Shown here one piece after another: positions 41,374-49,900 of a DNA stretch of 51,270 bases. The stretch spans positions 1 to 51,270 of the IMG/VR virus record IMGVR_UViG_3300009790_000014; one strand, written 5' to 3'. Position numbers and translations under genes: made by a program. The stretch comes from a virus. Each line of letters begins with the position of its first letter. The first letter of the stretch is position 1. Below the pieces are notes generated by a model. The model saw only the letters and a list, made by a program, of their open reading frames with translations. It searched no databases and was not told where the DNA came from.

Positions 41374-43278
41374 TTAACTAGCTTGATCTACTGCGTCACC
41401 CGCGAAGTTTTCAATTATTAAGTTGTCAGTAGGACACTCAACAATTGCTGTCCACGTTGTGGAGTTTAGCGTAGTTTCTTTAGTCGGGTTATTCATCACA
41501 CAAGCGTATGAAGAGTCAGACTTAGCTAGGTCAGCAAGATCACCAGTCTTATGAACCACACGATTTGAGGCAAGAATACCGGGATAAACCCCGCCACCTA
41601 AATCCAAGATCATCATAAAACGACCCATTGACCCATTGGAAACTTCTCCTGACTCAGTAGTCCCTGCTTTGTTTGCAGTCACCATGTCATCAAAGAACTC
41701 ATTAGTGATCACATTCAGTGTTACCCCGGCAGGGTAATGCAACTTGTAAGACTGTGCGTAGAATCCTAAGTTTGAGATGTTCTTGTTGGTTATGTCATAA
41801 TTAACATTTAACGTAGAACCACTCTCATTCTTGTAGTAAGTCATCATCGCATTGAAGATGTTCTTTGCAGTTTTAGAATCTGTGAACAAATCAACAGTAT
41901 CAGAAGGCTTGCCTTGATCTTTACGTGAGCGAACAATTTCAAACACATACTTCTCAAGTAATCCATGATCCCCTAGTAATCCTACTCGGCTTCCGCTTTC
42001 GTCACGAACACGGCCAGTGCTTGCTAATTGACGGTAAATACCAAGAGCATTGGCACGATAACCAATTGCTGATCCTTCAATATCACTACCATGTTCACCA
42101 AAAGTTGTTGAATGTGAATTAATAACTTCTAGCTCTTTGTAGTCAGCAAGAGTTTGCTTGCTACTGATAGGCTGACCCCAAAAGAATGAGTTAACCCATT
42201 CTTTCTGATGAAGTAATCCTAACTGAGCATTACGCTCTGCAAGTGAAACATCACCAAACTTATTAAAGTAGGCGTTTGTCCTCATCATTCGCTCTAGCCA
42301 CTCTTTATAAAACTCTGATACACAAAGAGTATGGCGAGATGTCTGATACCAGAAAGGCACATGCTTTCTTGTGTTAAGAACAGGACGCTGTTCACACCAT
42401 TTTTCAAAGTCGTTAACATTGTTAGCTCCAAGAACACAAACACCAGAACCTCCTGTGTCATATGCGCCAATCTTGGAAGCATGAGTTCCGTCTCCGAAAG
42501 CAAATGTTGATCCAATGTCTACGCCAGCACCCCATCCGCTAAGGTACTTAACCCCAACATCAATGTAGTCTACATTAGATTGAGTATTTGTAATAGCAGA
42601 TACTATTTTAAAGGCAACCCTATATGCAGCACCAGTATTACCCGATTTAGAAAAATAGTTAATCGTGGTTCCCGGCTTAAAGTAAGCTAGGTTTAAGTTT
42701 TGATTAGTAGTTGATCCTTTAAGGCGAATAACAAATTGACCCCCAGCAGCAGTTACTGTAGCTGAGAGCGCAGGGTCATGAGTTTTTGCGCCACCCGGTG
42801 CTAAAGTAAGCGAGCTGGTGCTGTTACTTGTTTCAAACTTGTATTGGTGATCTAGCAACCTATCTACAACCCAATAATTATCTTTAATTGTGTCTTTTTG
42901 TGCCGCCAAGATAAATGGTTCAATTTCGCTGACCCCACCAGAAACGCTTCGCTTAGTGATCCCGCTTCCCATTGATTTAGCACCAGACATCAACCAATCA
43001 TACATGCCGTACTGACGCTGACCGCAAGTTTTAAGCTCCATCTGAGTCACCAGAAGGCTCTCCATGTCGCGGTATCTGGCAAAGTTACCCATGTTGTTGG
43101 TTCCACCTGAGTCGGTGAAAATTGCATCAAGGTCGGCAGACTCTGCTAGACCTACATCAGCCCGTGTCATGCTTCCACATGAGTCGTAGTTATTCCAAAT
43201 AGCTACACTACTTGGATCGTTGTTTTCTTTAAAAGCCGAGCCACTTGATATACCCGGCACTGTATCGCCTGAAGCCAT
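41374..43278 (-). CDS. putative major capsid protein
   Basis: A 634-residue protein in the classical slot: after the scaffold-like gene, before a terminator and the adaptor. It has a strong Shine-Dalgarno (AAGGAT) eight bases before ATG 43278 and the only gene-specific terminator of the operon, both fitting a highly expressed gene. Text such as DYIDVGVKYLSGWG, RVLN..KHVPFWYQTSRH, WVNSFFWGQPIS and FMMILDLGGGVYPG looks like an HK97-type capsid core with insertions. No direct family match was recognised, so the call rests mainly on position and expression signals. Confidence 0.65.
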   Translation of the reverse strand: MASGDTVPGISSGSAFKENNDPSSVAIWNNYDSCGSMTRADVGLAESADLDAIFTDSGGTNNMGNFARYRDMESLLVTQMELKTCGQRQYGMYDWLMSGAKSMGSGITKRSVSGGVSEIEPFILAAQKDTIKDNYWVVDRLLDHQYKFETSNSTSSLTLAPGGAKTHDPALSATVTAAGGQFVIRLKGSTTNQNLNLAYFKPGTTINYFSKSGNTGAAYRVAFKIVSAITNTQSNVDYIDVGVKYLSGWGAGVDIGSTFAFGDGTHASKIGAYDTGGSGVCVLGANNVNDFEKWCEQRPVLNTRKHVPFWYQTSRHTLCVSEFYKEWLERMMRTNAYFNKFGDVSLAERNAQLGLLHQKEWVNSFFWGQPISSKQTLADYKELEVINSHSTTFGEHGSDIEGSAIGYRANALGIYRQLASTGRVRDESGSRVGLLGDHGLLEKYVFEIVRSRKDQGKPSDTVDLFTDSKTAKNIFNAMMTYYKNESGSTLNVNYDITNKNISNLGFYAQSYKLHYPAGVTLNVITNEFFDDMVTANKAGTTESGEVSNGSMGRFMMILDLGGGVYPGILASNRVVHKTGDLADLAKSDSSYACVMNNPTKETTLNSTTWTAIVECPTDNLIIENFAGDAVDQAS

Positions 43279-43295
43279 AATTATCCTTTTTCTTT

Positions 43296-43313
43296 AAACA
43301 GAAACTTCTGTTT
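43296..43313. repeat. inverted repeat in the capsid leader
   Basis: AAACAGAA and TTCTGTTT separated by AC, a perfect 8-bp inverted repeat 17 bases before the capsid start codon. On the mRNA it forms a hairpin just upstream of the ribosome site, which could affect translation or stability. Confidence 0.5.
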
Positions 43314-43328
43314 GATGGAGAGAGTATA

Positions 43329-44885
43329 TCATCCCCATAGACGTTTACTCATATTTTTCCCATCACCTAAATCTACAGTTGCAGCAGGGTTGCCCCCTGT
43401 GGCAGTTACTGCTTCACCCGCAGTTGACGGAGGGTTAGTTTTAACCCGTTTTTGTTGGGCGGGTTTAGGTTGCTCATTTTTCTTCGGGGAACTTTTTTGC
43501 CCAGACTTATGCTGAACGTACTTGTCAAAAACTTCACGCTGCTTATCAATGCGGTTTTTAGCGTCCTGACCGACATCTGATATATACATTGCTTTAATGT
43601 GTTCTGGTTGTATACGCCAGTAACTTAATCGCTGCGTCTCGTTCATTGATTGCCATTGTTGTGTTGTAGCAAACCTTTTGCCTTGATGCATTTGATCGTT
43701 TAAAGGAAGGTTAGAAATATCCTTCTCCTTCTGTATAGCAAAGTCTATCAACTTCTTATGGGTTTCATTGTTTATATTTAATCTAAACTTTTTGGAAGGA
43801 TGAGTCAGCTTCTCAAGCTCATACAAAGCTTTCTCATTACTAGATAAAACTTCATTAAGCACATCGTGAGCCACAGGGTCAGAGTCTTTGAGGGCATCAC
43901 CGCCCCCATCTTGAACCACCTTCAAGTAACTTTCGTCTGCTATCTTAACTATTTCGGCAACACTGGAATTAGATGCAGCCTGAAGCTCCTCCTTCATATT
44001 GCCCTCATCAACAGAAGAACGAAGCTCTTCAATTTGGTCGCGATAAGAACGCTCCTGTTCTTGTATTAAACTGCGAGCCTTAACAGTAATCCTTGCATCA
44101 GTGAAATCATTAATGTCGTAAGAAGGCTGATTTCCTGAAATGAAATCCTCATGCTCTATGTCATCAAGAGAAAATTTTCCAGACGGATTATCTTTTAACC
44201 ATTCTGTCTTATACTGTGACAGTTTAGTGAGGTAATCTAAATGCTTATTGCGTATACCTTTATACTTAGAGTCTTTCTCCATTTCAGAGAAAACTTCTAA
44301 GTCTTTTTTATTTTTAAGCTCAATCTCATTAACTGCTTTTTTCTCAACAATAGGCTCTTGAGGTGAAGTAGAACTCTGTGCAACTGACTCTGCCGTTGTT
44401 CTAATGATATCTTTTATATCTTCAGCGTCTATTCCCTCTTTCTTTTTACGTTTACGTTTAGCTTTTACTGGCTCCTCTTCAGCCCTTAGCTCTTCTTGTT
44501 GCTCTACCTCTGGCTCTGGCTCTGGCTCTTCTTGTTGCTCTGGCTCTGGCTCTGGCTCCACCTCTGCTTTTTTAGTTTTTGGTTTGTTAAACCCTAAACG
44601 ATCCATGATACTATACACCGCGTCTGAAACCTCTGCAGTTTTCTGGCCTTCTACTGGCTCATTAGTTTCTGGCGGGGGTTCTGGGGTTACGACTGGTGTT
44701 TCTTCTTGTGCTTCTGGCTGGACTATCATATCAGAGAATTTTACTGTTCCTGATTCTTTAGGCTTAGGGCTGAGTATATCTTCACCACCTTGCAGCCCTT
44801 CAGCTTCAGGGGCTTTACGGATTTTCATTTGAGGCAAAGACGTATCTGCCATATGTCGTTCTACTCTTTCGGCTATTTCACTCAT
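43329..44885 (-). CDS. putative scaffolding protein
   Basis: A 518-residue, acidic, largely helical protein directly upstream of the capsid candidate. Residues about 60-150 are low-complexity Pro/Glu (EPEPEPEQQEEPEPEPE) followed by a basic patch KAKRKRKKK; the middle and end are charged coiled-coil. These are features of scaffolding proteins, which assemble with and leave the procapsid. No protease motif is seen. It contains palindrome copy 17. Confidence 0.55.
   Translation of the reverse strand: MSEIAERVERHMADTSLPQMKIRKAPEAEGLQGGEDILSPKPKESGTVKFSDMIVQPEAQEETPVVTPEPPPETNEPVEGQKTAEVSDAVYSIMDRLGFNKPKTKKAEVEPEPEPEQQEEPEPEPEVEQQEELRAEEEPVKAKRKRKKKEGIDAEDIKDIIRTTAESVAQSSTSPQEPIVEKKAVNEIELKNKKDLEVFSEMEKDSKYKGIRNKHLDYLTKLSQYKTEWLKDNPSGKFSLDDIEHEDFISGNQPSYDINDFTDARITVKARSLIQEQERSYRDQIEELRSSVDEGNMKEELQAASNSSVAEIVKIADESYLKVVQDGGGDALKDSDPVAHDVLNEVLSSNEKALYELEKLTHPSKKFRLNINNETHKKLIDFAIQKEKDISNLPLNDQMHQGKRFATTQQWQSMNETQRLSYWRIQPEHIKAMYISDVGQDAKNRIDKQREVFDKYVQHKSGQKSSPKKNEQPKPAQQKRVKTNPPSTAGEAVTATGGNPAATVDLGDGKNMSKRLWG
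44210..44226. promoter_or_regulatory. 17-bp palindrome copy 17 (one core mismatch)
   Basis: TATACTGTGACAGTTTA inside the scaffold-like gene. Confidence 0.5.
44489..44559. repeat. imperfect direct repeat in the scaffold gene
   Basis: Two near-identical 35-base units (44489-44524 and 44525-44559), each beginning GCTCTTCTTGTTGCTC and continuing with GGCTCT repeats. They code for the E-Q-Q-E-E-P-E-P-E-P low-complexity stretch. A slippage-prone region. Confidence 0.6.
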
Positions 44886-44889
44886 AAGA

Positions 44890-45144
44890 TTATTGTTCTA
44901 TAGAAATTTTAGTTATAGGTAGCTCCATTTGACCCGAAGCAATTGTGGTTAATATAGTCAAAAAGTTCACCAATTGACTAGCTTTATCCGCTTCTGCCTT
45001 GGCATCTGCTTCTTTGCGGGGGTCTGCAATTGATTCAATTAACAGCCTAGAAGCTGCTTCTTGGTGGGAAGCAATCAATCCTTTTATATGTTTTTTTAAC
45101 TTAGCGCACTGGCCCTGTTGGAGCCAATGTTGGATCTCCAGCAT
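44890..45144 (-). CDS. hypothetical small protein after the portal
   Basis: An 84-residue protein. I chose ATG 45144 (MLEIQHWLQQGQC...), which overlaps the portal gene by 44 bases; an earlier start at 45231 would overlap by 131. Helical, with a hydrophobic stretch LVNFLTILTTIASG near 60-75. Not recognised. Its stop is four bases before the scaffold gene's start. Confidence 0.45.
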   Translation of the reverse strand: MLEIQHWLQQGQCAKLKKHIKGLIASHQEAASRLLIESIADPRKEADAKAEADKASQLVNFLTILTTIASGQMELPITKISIEQ

Positions 45145-47404
45145 CTGCTGGGATTCCAGTGGGGATTGGGTTATCTGTATCATACTGTTGAGGACTTGGC
45201 GGCTGTGGCCCACCCTGAATAGCATTAACAATTTGTTGTATCATAGTGCTATTTTGCTGTGTGCTTTCAGCTAAAGGCTGTAAAGCCTCGCCTACCTCAT
45301 TTATTATTGAGTTCCTAATCTCTTCAGCTACTGCCGCCATCTGATCCCCTTGGCCTGCTTGGCCTTGAGGTTGATCTTCTGGGCTTAGTTTCTGAAGTTT
45401 GAAATCTTTCGGCAGCCCTAGTTGTTCACCAATTTGATTTATAACATCAAGCACTTGATCAATACCAACTGTCTGCCTGATCTCTGGATCACTAGCAACC
45501 ATTTGGTAAAGCTGAGTTAAGGCAGCAGCCATAGCATTATCAGATATACGATCTGTTGAATCACGGTAACTACCAATAACATCAAGACTGAGGGCGGTCT
45601 TTTGCCCACGAACCCCAACTAGGCCAGACCTATCTGCGTCTTGCTCTTCAAGAGTAAACCCAAGATCATTGATCTGTTCTGGCGTGTAACCAGAATTAAT
45701 TTGTGCATAAACTTCTTCTTCACCATACGCCATTAACCCGCGATAAACTTGCTCTTTCCAAGCAAGCATTGCGTCATCTACAGCCGATGCGGTAAAAGCT
45801 AAACGGGTTGTTGTAGTTCCTGCAATCGTCCGAACTTCTTCAGCAGTCTGTTCATGACTAGCTACCTGTGCAATTTCTTGTGCAGAGATAACCAGTAAAC
45901 GCTCCAGCATGTCTATAACCTGACGCATTGCCCCAACTATCCCATTAGTGTCTAATGCATTAAACCTTACAGAAGTGAAAGCTTCTCTTACATCACTCTG
46001 GGCAAACTTGTTTTGTCTAGAGGAGAACGGCATAAAGTTTAAACTACGGAACAACTTCTCTCCCCAGTTCTGTAGCTTGTCTATCATATCCTTTGGCACT
46101 TGATCAGTATCAACAAAGGTCATGTTTGCTAAATTCTGCTTAACACTTAAAAGATATTGGCTAAGTAAGTTACCTACTTGATCTTGGAATGGAATTATCT
46201 CAAGACTTAATGACGAGTTAATACTCTTCCCTTCATGGGGATCGTAAGCATAGTAAACAACCGGGCAATAGGGGATAGGAGCAGCATACAAAATAGTGTC
46301 GTCGTTAGCCAAACAAAAACGAAACCACACAGGATGGTCATAATCGCCAAGGCCATGATCGCTTGGAATAATTTTTTCATAATACTCTGTAACTAATACC
46401 GCCTTATCATCATCAGTTGAATTATATACAGTATCAATGCTTGATTCTCTGTCAGTAGTTCCAAAAGAAGCCCTGCTCTTAGGAAACTCCATAGTACAAG
46501 GAGATACCAGTTCTAAATAAGTCCTAGCTCTACCAAGAAGATCACTTGTTTTTCCGTAAGTTATTTTATCTGTATTCCAGAACTTACTGTTTGATCGGAT
46601 GTCTCGGTAACGCATGATTCTCCAGTAGCCAGCAAACATACAACCGGAGTCTGAGTTAAATGTTGTAGGTCTGTGAGCTTGATCAAGGAATACTCTACTA
46701 GGATGAGGTAGATTATATCTTATTCCTTCTTTAGAATATTTTTCTTCCTCTTCTCCTGCTTCATCTAAGCCAATCTGTTTTTCTGAATGCCACTCTTCTT
46801 GTGGGAACTGAGCAGCCCATCCGTAATGAAGCATATGGAATATAGACTGTTTCAGTAATTCACTGTACCCATATTGGTTTGATATCACTTGAACCCTGTC
46901 AGTTATTATCTCTGACCGAAGCTTATTAGTCGTAGTGTTTTTACCCATTTCATACTTAAACAACGGGTACTGACGGCGATCATTATAAATTCTAGCCCAA
47001 CGGATTGTCACATAAGAACGAACTAATGGGACAAATATATTAAAGAACATTGGGAGGTTTAGTTTCTGCTTCTGGCCTTTAGTATCCTTAACATCTTCAA
47101 GCATACCAGTAAGACCCCAGTCTCTTGCTGCATTAAGAACAGATTCATCACTTAGATCCTGATCTGAAATTGAATGAGCAAGAGTGTGACTAACTTGTTT
47201 TAATGGAGCGTCCCATGCAATATCAAGCGCATGGTAAATCTTATGGTTTTTAATACAATGGTTCAGGCCGTCATCAATTCTGTGCCTTATCCTATCTAAA
47301 AGAAATGCTCCTTTATCTGATATCTCTGAATCATCCCCTGCAAAAACTTGTTTAGCAGTTTCGGCATTTACGCCTCTTTTGTTTAGTACGTTTAAATCTA
47401 TCAT
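45101..47404 (-). CDS. portal protein
   Basis: A 767-residue protein, the usual size for podovirus-type portals. The N-terminal region contains YVTIRWARIYNDRRQYPLF, the middle PYCPVVYYAYDPHEGKS and ENLLSQYLLSVKQNL, and a Gln/Pro/Gly-rich C-terminal tail. The text 'QTAEEVRTIAGTTTTRLAF' and the helical stretch just before it fit the portal crown and channel helices. The slot before the scaffold and capsid genes supports it. It would form the ring through which DNA is packaged by the terminase encoded nearby. Confidence 0.65.
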   Translation of the reverse strand: MIDLNVLNKRGVNAETAKQVFAGDDSEISDKGAFLLDRIRHRIDDGLNHCIKNHKIYHALDIAWDAPLKQVSHTLAHSISDQDLSDESVLNAARDWGLTGMLEDVKDTKGQKQKLNLPMFFNIFVPLVRSYVTIRWARIYNDRRQYPLFKYEMGKNTTTNKLRSEIITDRVQVISNQYGYSELLKQSIFHMLHYGWAAQFPQEEWHSEKQIGLDEAGEEEEKYSKEGIRYNLPHPSRVFLDQAHRPTTFNSDSGCMFAGYWRIMRYRDIRSNSKFWNTDKITYGKTSDLLGRARTYLELVSPCTMEFPKSRASFGTTDRESSIDTVYNSTDDDKAVLVTEYYEKIIPSDHGLGDYDHPVWFRFCLANDDTILYAAPIPYCPVVYYAYDPHEGKSINSSLSLEIIPFQDQVGNLLSQYLLSVKQNLANMTFVDTDQVPKDMIDKLQNWGEKLFRSLNFMPFSSRQNKFAQSDVREAFTSVRFNALDTNGIVGAMRQVIDMLERLLVISAQEIAQVASHEQTAEEVRTIAGTTTTRLAFTASAVDDAMLAWKEQVYRGLMAYGEEEVYAQINSGYTPEQINDLGFTLEEQDADRSGLVGVRGQKTALSLDVIGSYRDSTDRISDNAMAAALTQLYQMVASDPEIRQTVGIDQVLDVINQIGEQLGLPKDFKLQKLSPEDQPQGQAGQGDQMAAVAEEIRNSIINEVGEALQPLAESTQQNSTMIQQIVNAIQGGPQPPSPQQYDTDNPIPTGIPADAGDPTLAPTGPVR

Positions 47405-47667
47405 TAGATTATCTTAGGCGACTTTCTAGCCACCATGTTTTTATGAAACTGATCCATTATCTGCTTCCTTTTCTTACTGTTTACCGGCCTCCAAAGCTTA
47501 ACATATCCTACCATTCCGGCCACCTTTACATTGCCTTCAAAATACAAAACACTCCTATACCCTCGGCCAGTCTTTGGCTTTAAGTCATGGAGCTTAATGT
47601 CTGCATCTATGGTTCCGTCTTCTTTATAATTTACTAAGACGTTCCACTTCTTAGGCTTTTTTGGCAT
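47404..47667 (-). CDS. small basic hypothetical protein
   Basis: An 87-residue basic protein (MPKKPKKWNVLVNYKEDGT...). Strand-rich with WNVLVNY, YRSVLYFEGNVKVAGMVGYV and a basic end. Its stop overlaps the portal start by one base, and its start overlaps the previous gene by 17 bases. Perhaps a small connector or DNA-associated virion protein; not recognised. Confidence 0.45.
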   Translation of the reverse strand: MPKKPKKWNVLVNYKEDGTIDADIKLHDLKPKTGRGYRSVLYFEGNVKVAGMVGYVKLWRPVNSKKRKQIMDQFHKNMVARKSPKII

Positions 47668-47902
47668 CCTCTTTCATTATGATAGCCACAGCTTTAGGAG
47701 CTTCTTCTTCGTCGTACTCTTCATCGTAATCATCATCTCCATATTTCTCAACAGATTCTGGATCTACATCAGCTACTAATTGTTCAGCGTTTTCATTAAC
47801 AGTAACATCAAGTGTTATTGTGTGAGTTTCTCCCGGCTGGCATTCAGCAAAAGCTTCCTGCATAGCCGGGTCTGTAAGGTCTATTGTTAGTTCATTTGCC
47901 AT
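47651..47902 (-). CDS. small acidic hypothetical protein
   Basis: An 83-residue, very acidic protein; residues about 50-70 are Asp/Glu/Tyr-rich (DDDYDEEYDEEE). It begins 31 bases from the oppositely oriented terL start, so any promoter for this operon or for terL must lie in or around this small gap or inside a neighbour. Not recognised. Confidence 0.5.
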   Translation of the reverse strand: MANELTIDLTDPAMQEAFAECQPGETHTITLDVTVNENAEQLVADVDPESVEKYGDDDYDEEYDEEEAPKAVAIIMKEDAKKA

Positions 47903-47933
47903 AAAGCCCGTAAATCGTTAAGGTATCACAGAT

Positions 47934-49406
47934 ATGCCGCTTGATGCTAGTGGATGCTGGTATCCATCAATCAGCCCAAAGCAGCTTGAAATATTCAACT
48001 GCTCTAAGAGATACCTTCTAGTTAGTGGGCCAAGGTACTCCTCCAAAACTATAGGCGTATTACACCGCCTAGTAAGACATTGCTGGGAAACAAGAGGGGG
48101 TCGTGTTGGGATTTTCTGCAAAACAATACGTAACGCAAAATCTGGAGTTTGGTCTGATTTAATAGACCTTATACTTCCTGAATGGGAGGCAAACTTACAA
48201 GGCTTCAAGATTACTGTCCCTCCAAAAGTTGATGGCGTTACCAAGATGCATTACTTGCGCGTGTCTAATATGCACGGTAATGAAACAGAAATACAACTAC
48301 ATTCTTTAGACGTTGATCACGACATTGAAGAGAAGATTAAAGGAACTAGGTTTTCTCTTATATTCTTTTCAGAGCTTTCAAACTTTAAAGACATGTGCGT
48401 GTTCACAATATCTAAAGGCCAGCTCCGCTTACCGGGGCTTGCCTACATGTCTCACCAATGGATAGGGGATACGAACCCAGCAGAAGAGGGAACAAACTCA
48501 TGGATATATAAGCTTTGGTATGAAGAACCAAACAAAGAAGACCATCCAGATCCTGAGTATGCAGAGCAATTCTCTATAATAGAATCCATGATTGACGATA
48601 ATCCGTACTTATCTGAATACGACAAGAAAGATTTGATTGCCACATTCCGTGGAGATCCTGAGATGTATGATAGATATGTTCTTGGGAAGTGGACAGCCTC
48701 TTCAACAAACGCACATTTCGGGAAAGTATTCAGAGCGGATACCCATGTAGTTGGTAACACAGACAGCCCTATTCAAGATGAATGGGAAGTAATCCTGCCT
48801 ACAGAAAACTGCACTGAGCTTATAGGGGGTTGGGATTTAGGAGACAGGAACCATGCATTTCATATTCTAGAAAAAGTAGACACACTCCAAGGAATTAGAT
48901 GGACTGTGTTAGATGAGCTTATTGTCTTACATCAAGATGTTTCTTTAGAGGACTTTACTGGGGAAGCTATGGAAAGAATTGAAAAACTAGAAGAGCATAT
49001 AGGTAATAAAGTTAGATGGACTCACTGGTCTGACACATCATCAATGGTTAGGTACAGAGCAAGCGCAAATTCTTACGATCATAGAGTAGTTGCGGCTGCA
49101 AGCGGTGGGAGAATAAATTTAATTGGCGCACCTAAGTTTGCAGGATCAGTTAGGCAGAGAGTAAAACTACTTAAAGACTTACTAATGCAAAACAGATTGC
49201 ACATATCAGCAAACTGCCACGGAACAATTGATATGTTCAGGTACTTAAAGAGAGGTAGTAGTGTTGGAAGATACGTTTCTAACGACAACAACAAGCACAG
49301 TTTTGACTCACTAAGCTATGCTTTAATTGGCGAAATGTCTGCCGACCTTGAAATTTCCAGCGATCCGACCACCGGAAAAATCGGCTTAACTTCCGTCCCA
49401 CTTTAA
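47934..49406 (+). CDS. terL: terminase large subunit
   Basis: A 490-residue protein. ATPase: Walker A VSGPRYSSKT near 31-40 and Walker B-like SLIFFSELSNF near 141-151, where the usual Asp before the catalytic Glu is replaced by Ser. Nuclease half: GGWDLGD near 300, later acidic residues, and HSFDSLSYAL near 460. It packages DNA into the head and cuts concatemers. The ATG has AAGG eleven bases upstream. It is the only + strand gene in the virion/lysis region, opposite to the portal and to the lysis genes. No small terminase was recognised in the window. Confidence 0.85.
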   Translation: MPLDASGCWYPSISPKQLEIFNCSKRYLLVSGPRYSSKTIGVLHRLVRHCWETRGGRVGIFCKTIRNAKSGVWSDLIDLILPEWEANLQGFKITVPPKVDGVTKMHYLRVSNMHGNETEIQLHSLDVDHDIEEKIKGTRFSLIFFSELSNFKDMCVFTISKGQLRLPGLAYMSHQWIGDTNPAEEGTNSWIYKLWYEEPNKEDHPDPEYAEQFSIIESMIDDNPYLSEYDKKDLIATFRGDPEMYDRYVLGKWTASSTNAHFGKVFRADTHVVGNTDSPIQDEWEVILPTENCTELIGGWDLGDRNHAFHILEKVDTLQGIRWTVLDELIVLHQDVSLEDFTGEAMERIEKLEEHIGNKVRWTHWSDTSSMVRYRASANSYDHRVVAAASGGRINLIGAPKFAGSVRQRVKLLKDLLMQNRLHISANCHGTIDMFRYLKRGSSVGRYVSNDNNKHSFDSLSYALIGEMSADLEISSDPTTGKIGLTSVPL

Positions 49407-49448
49407 TGCGAGGAGACTTAAACGGATTTCTTCTTGCCACTTTGAGAC

Positions 49449-49883
49449 TTACTTGGGCGGTTCGGTGTTCTTTTTGGTTTGTTGTACCCGCTTACTCCTG
49501 CTTTTTCTAGGCGAGGATCTTTTTTCTTTGCTGCCATCTTTAGTTTTGCTCTTTGTTGTTTTCTTTTTAGCTAACTTTATTTTTTTTCTAGTTGATACTC
49601 TAGGCTTGCTAATCTTTTGAGTACTGCCCTTGTCCACTCTGGGGCCGCTTTTGCAGCATCTGGAAACTGAGGGTGTTCCACCATCTCTTCTACATTGTTC
49701 AGCTTCGTCGTCGCACACCCCTGAGTCAGTAAACTTATCAACAGCATTATTGATAAAATCAAGTTTCTCTTCATATCTATTCTGAGCTTTTCTTTCTTTT
49801 CGGAATTCATCTATCTTCAAAAAAAACCGCCCCAATATAGGGACGGCCTTGATTAAAGAGGCTATCAGTTTAAGGACGCCCAT
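49449..49883 (-). CDS. putative inner-membrane spanin-like protein
   Basis: A 144-residue protein. An N-terminal hydrophobic segment (LIASLIKAVPILGRFF) anchors it, followed by a charged helix (RKERKAQNRYEEKLDFINNA), as in i-spanins (Rz). The C-terminal part has several Cys (GVCDDEAEQC, SRCCKSG) and a long Lys/Arg-rich tail, which is unusual. A lipoprotein gene is nested in another frame inside it. Spanins disrupt the outer membrane at the end of lysis. It has no visible Shine-Dalgarno: palindrome copy 18 abuts its start codon. A terminator-like hairpin lies inside the first codons. Confidence 0.5.
   Translation of the reverse strand: MGVLKLIASLIKAVPILGRFFLKIDEFRKERKAQNRYEEKLDFINNAVDKFTDSGVCDDEAEQCRRDGGTPSVSRCCKSGPRVDKGSTQKISKPRVSTRKKIKLAKKKTTKSKTKDGSKEKRSSPRKSRSKRVQQTKKNTEPPK
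49577..49774 (-). CDS. putative outer-membrane spanin lipoprotein, nested
   Basis: A 65-residue protein in another frame of 49449-49883. The signal peptide MKRNLILSIMLLISLLTQGC ends in a lipobox (L-T-Q-G-C), with Cys20 as lipid anchor. The mature part contains HPQFPDAAKAAPEWTRAVLK and a C-terminal helix LASLEYQLEKK. Small lipoproteins nested in the i-spanin gene are the classical Rz/Rz1 arrangement. An in-frame ATG at 49810 gives a longer n-region and is an alternative start. Confidence 0.6.
   Translation of the reverse strand: MKRNLILSIMLLISLLTQGCATTKLNNVEEMVEHPQFPDAAKAAPEWTRAVLKRLASLEYQLEKK
49819..49846 (-). terminator. terminator-like hairpin inside the spanin gene
   Basis: On the - strand, CCGTCCC and GGGGCGG (one mismatch) close a 6-base loop and are followed by eight T. 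It lies about 37-65 bases downstream of the spanin start codon and codes for AVPILGRFF there. It could attenuate transcription or be a coding coincidence. Confidence 0.4.
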
Positions 49884-49900
49884 TGTACTGTCACAGTATT
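49884..49900. promoter_or_regulatory. 17-bp palindrome copy 18 (perfect core)
   Basis: TGTACTGTCACAGTATT. It fills the whole gap between the stop of the holin-like gene (49899) and the start codon of the spanin-like gene (49883). Confidence 0.75.

Noticed and set aside
454-49900. CRISPR array or LexA boxes
   Set aside because: Copies are single and dispersed with no spacers of constant size; the SOS box CTGT-N8-ACAG has a different spacing from CTGT-N-ACAG.
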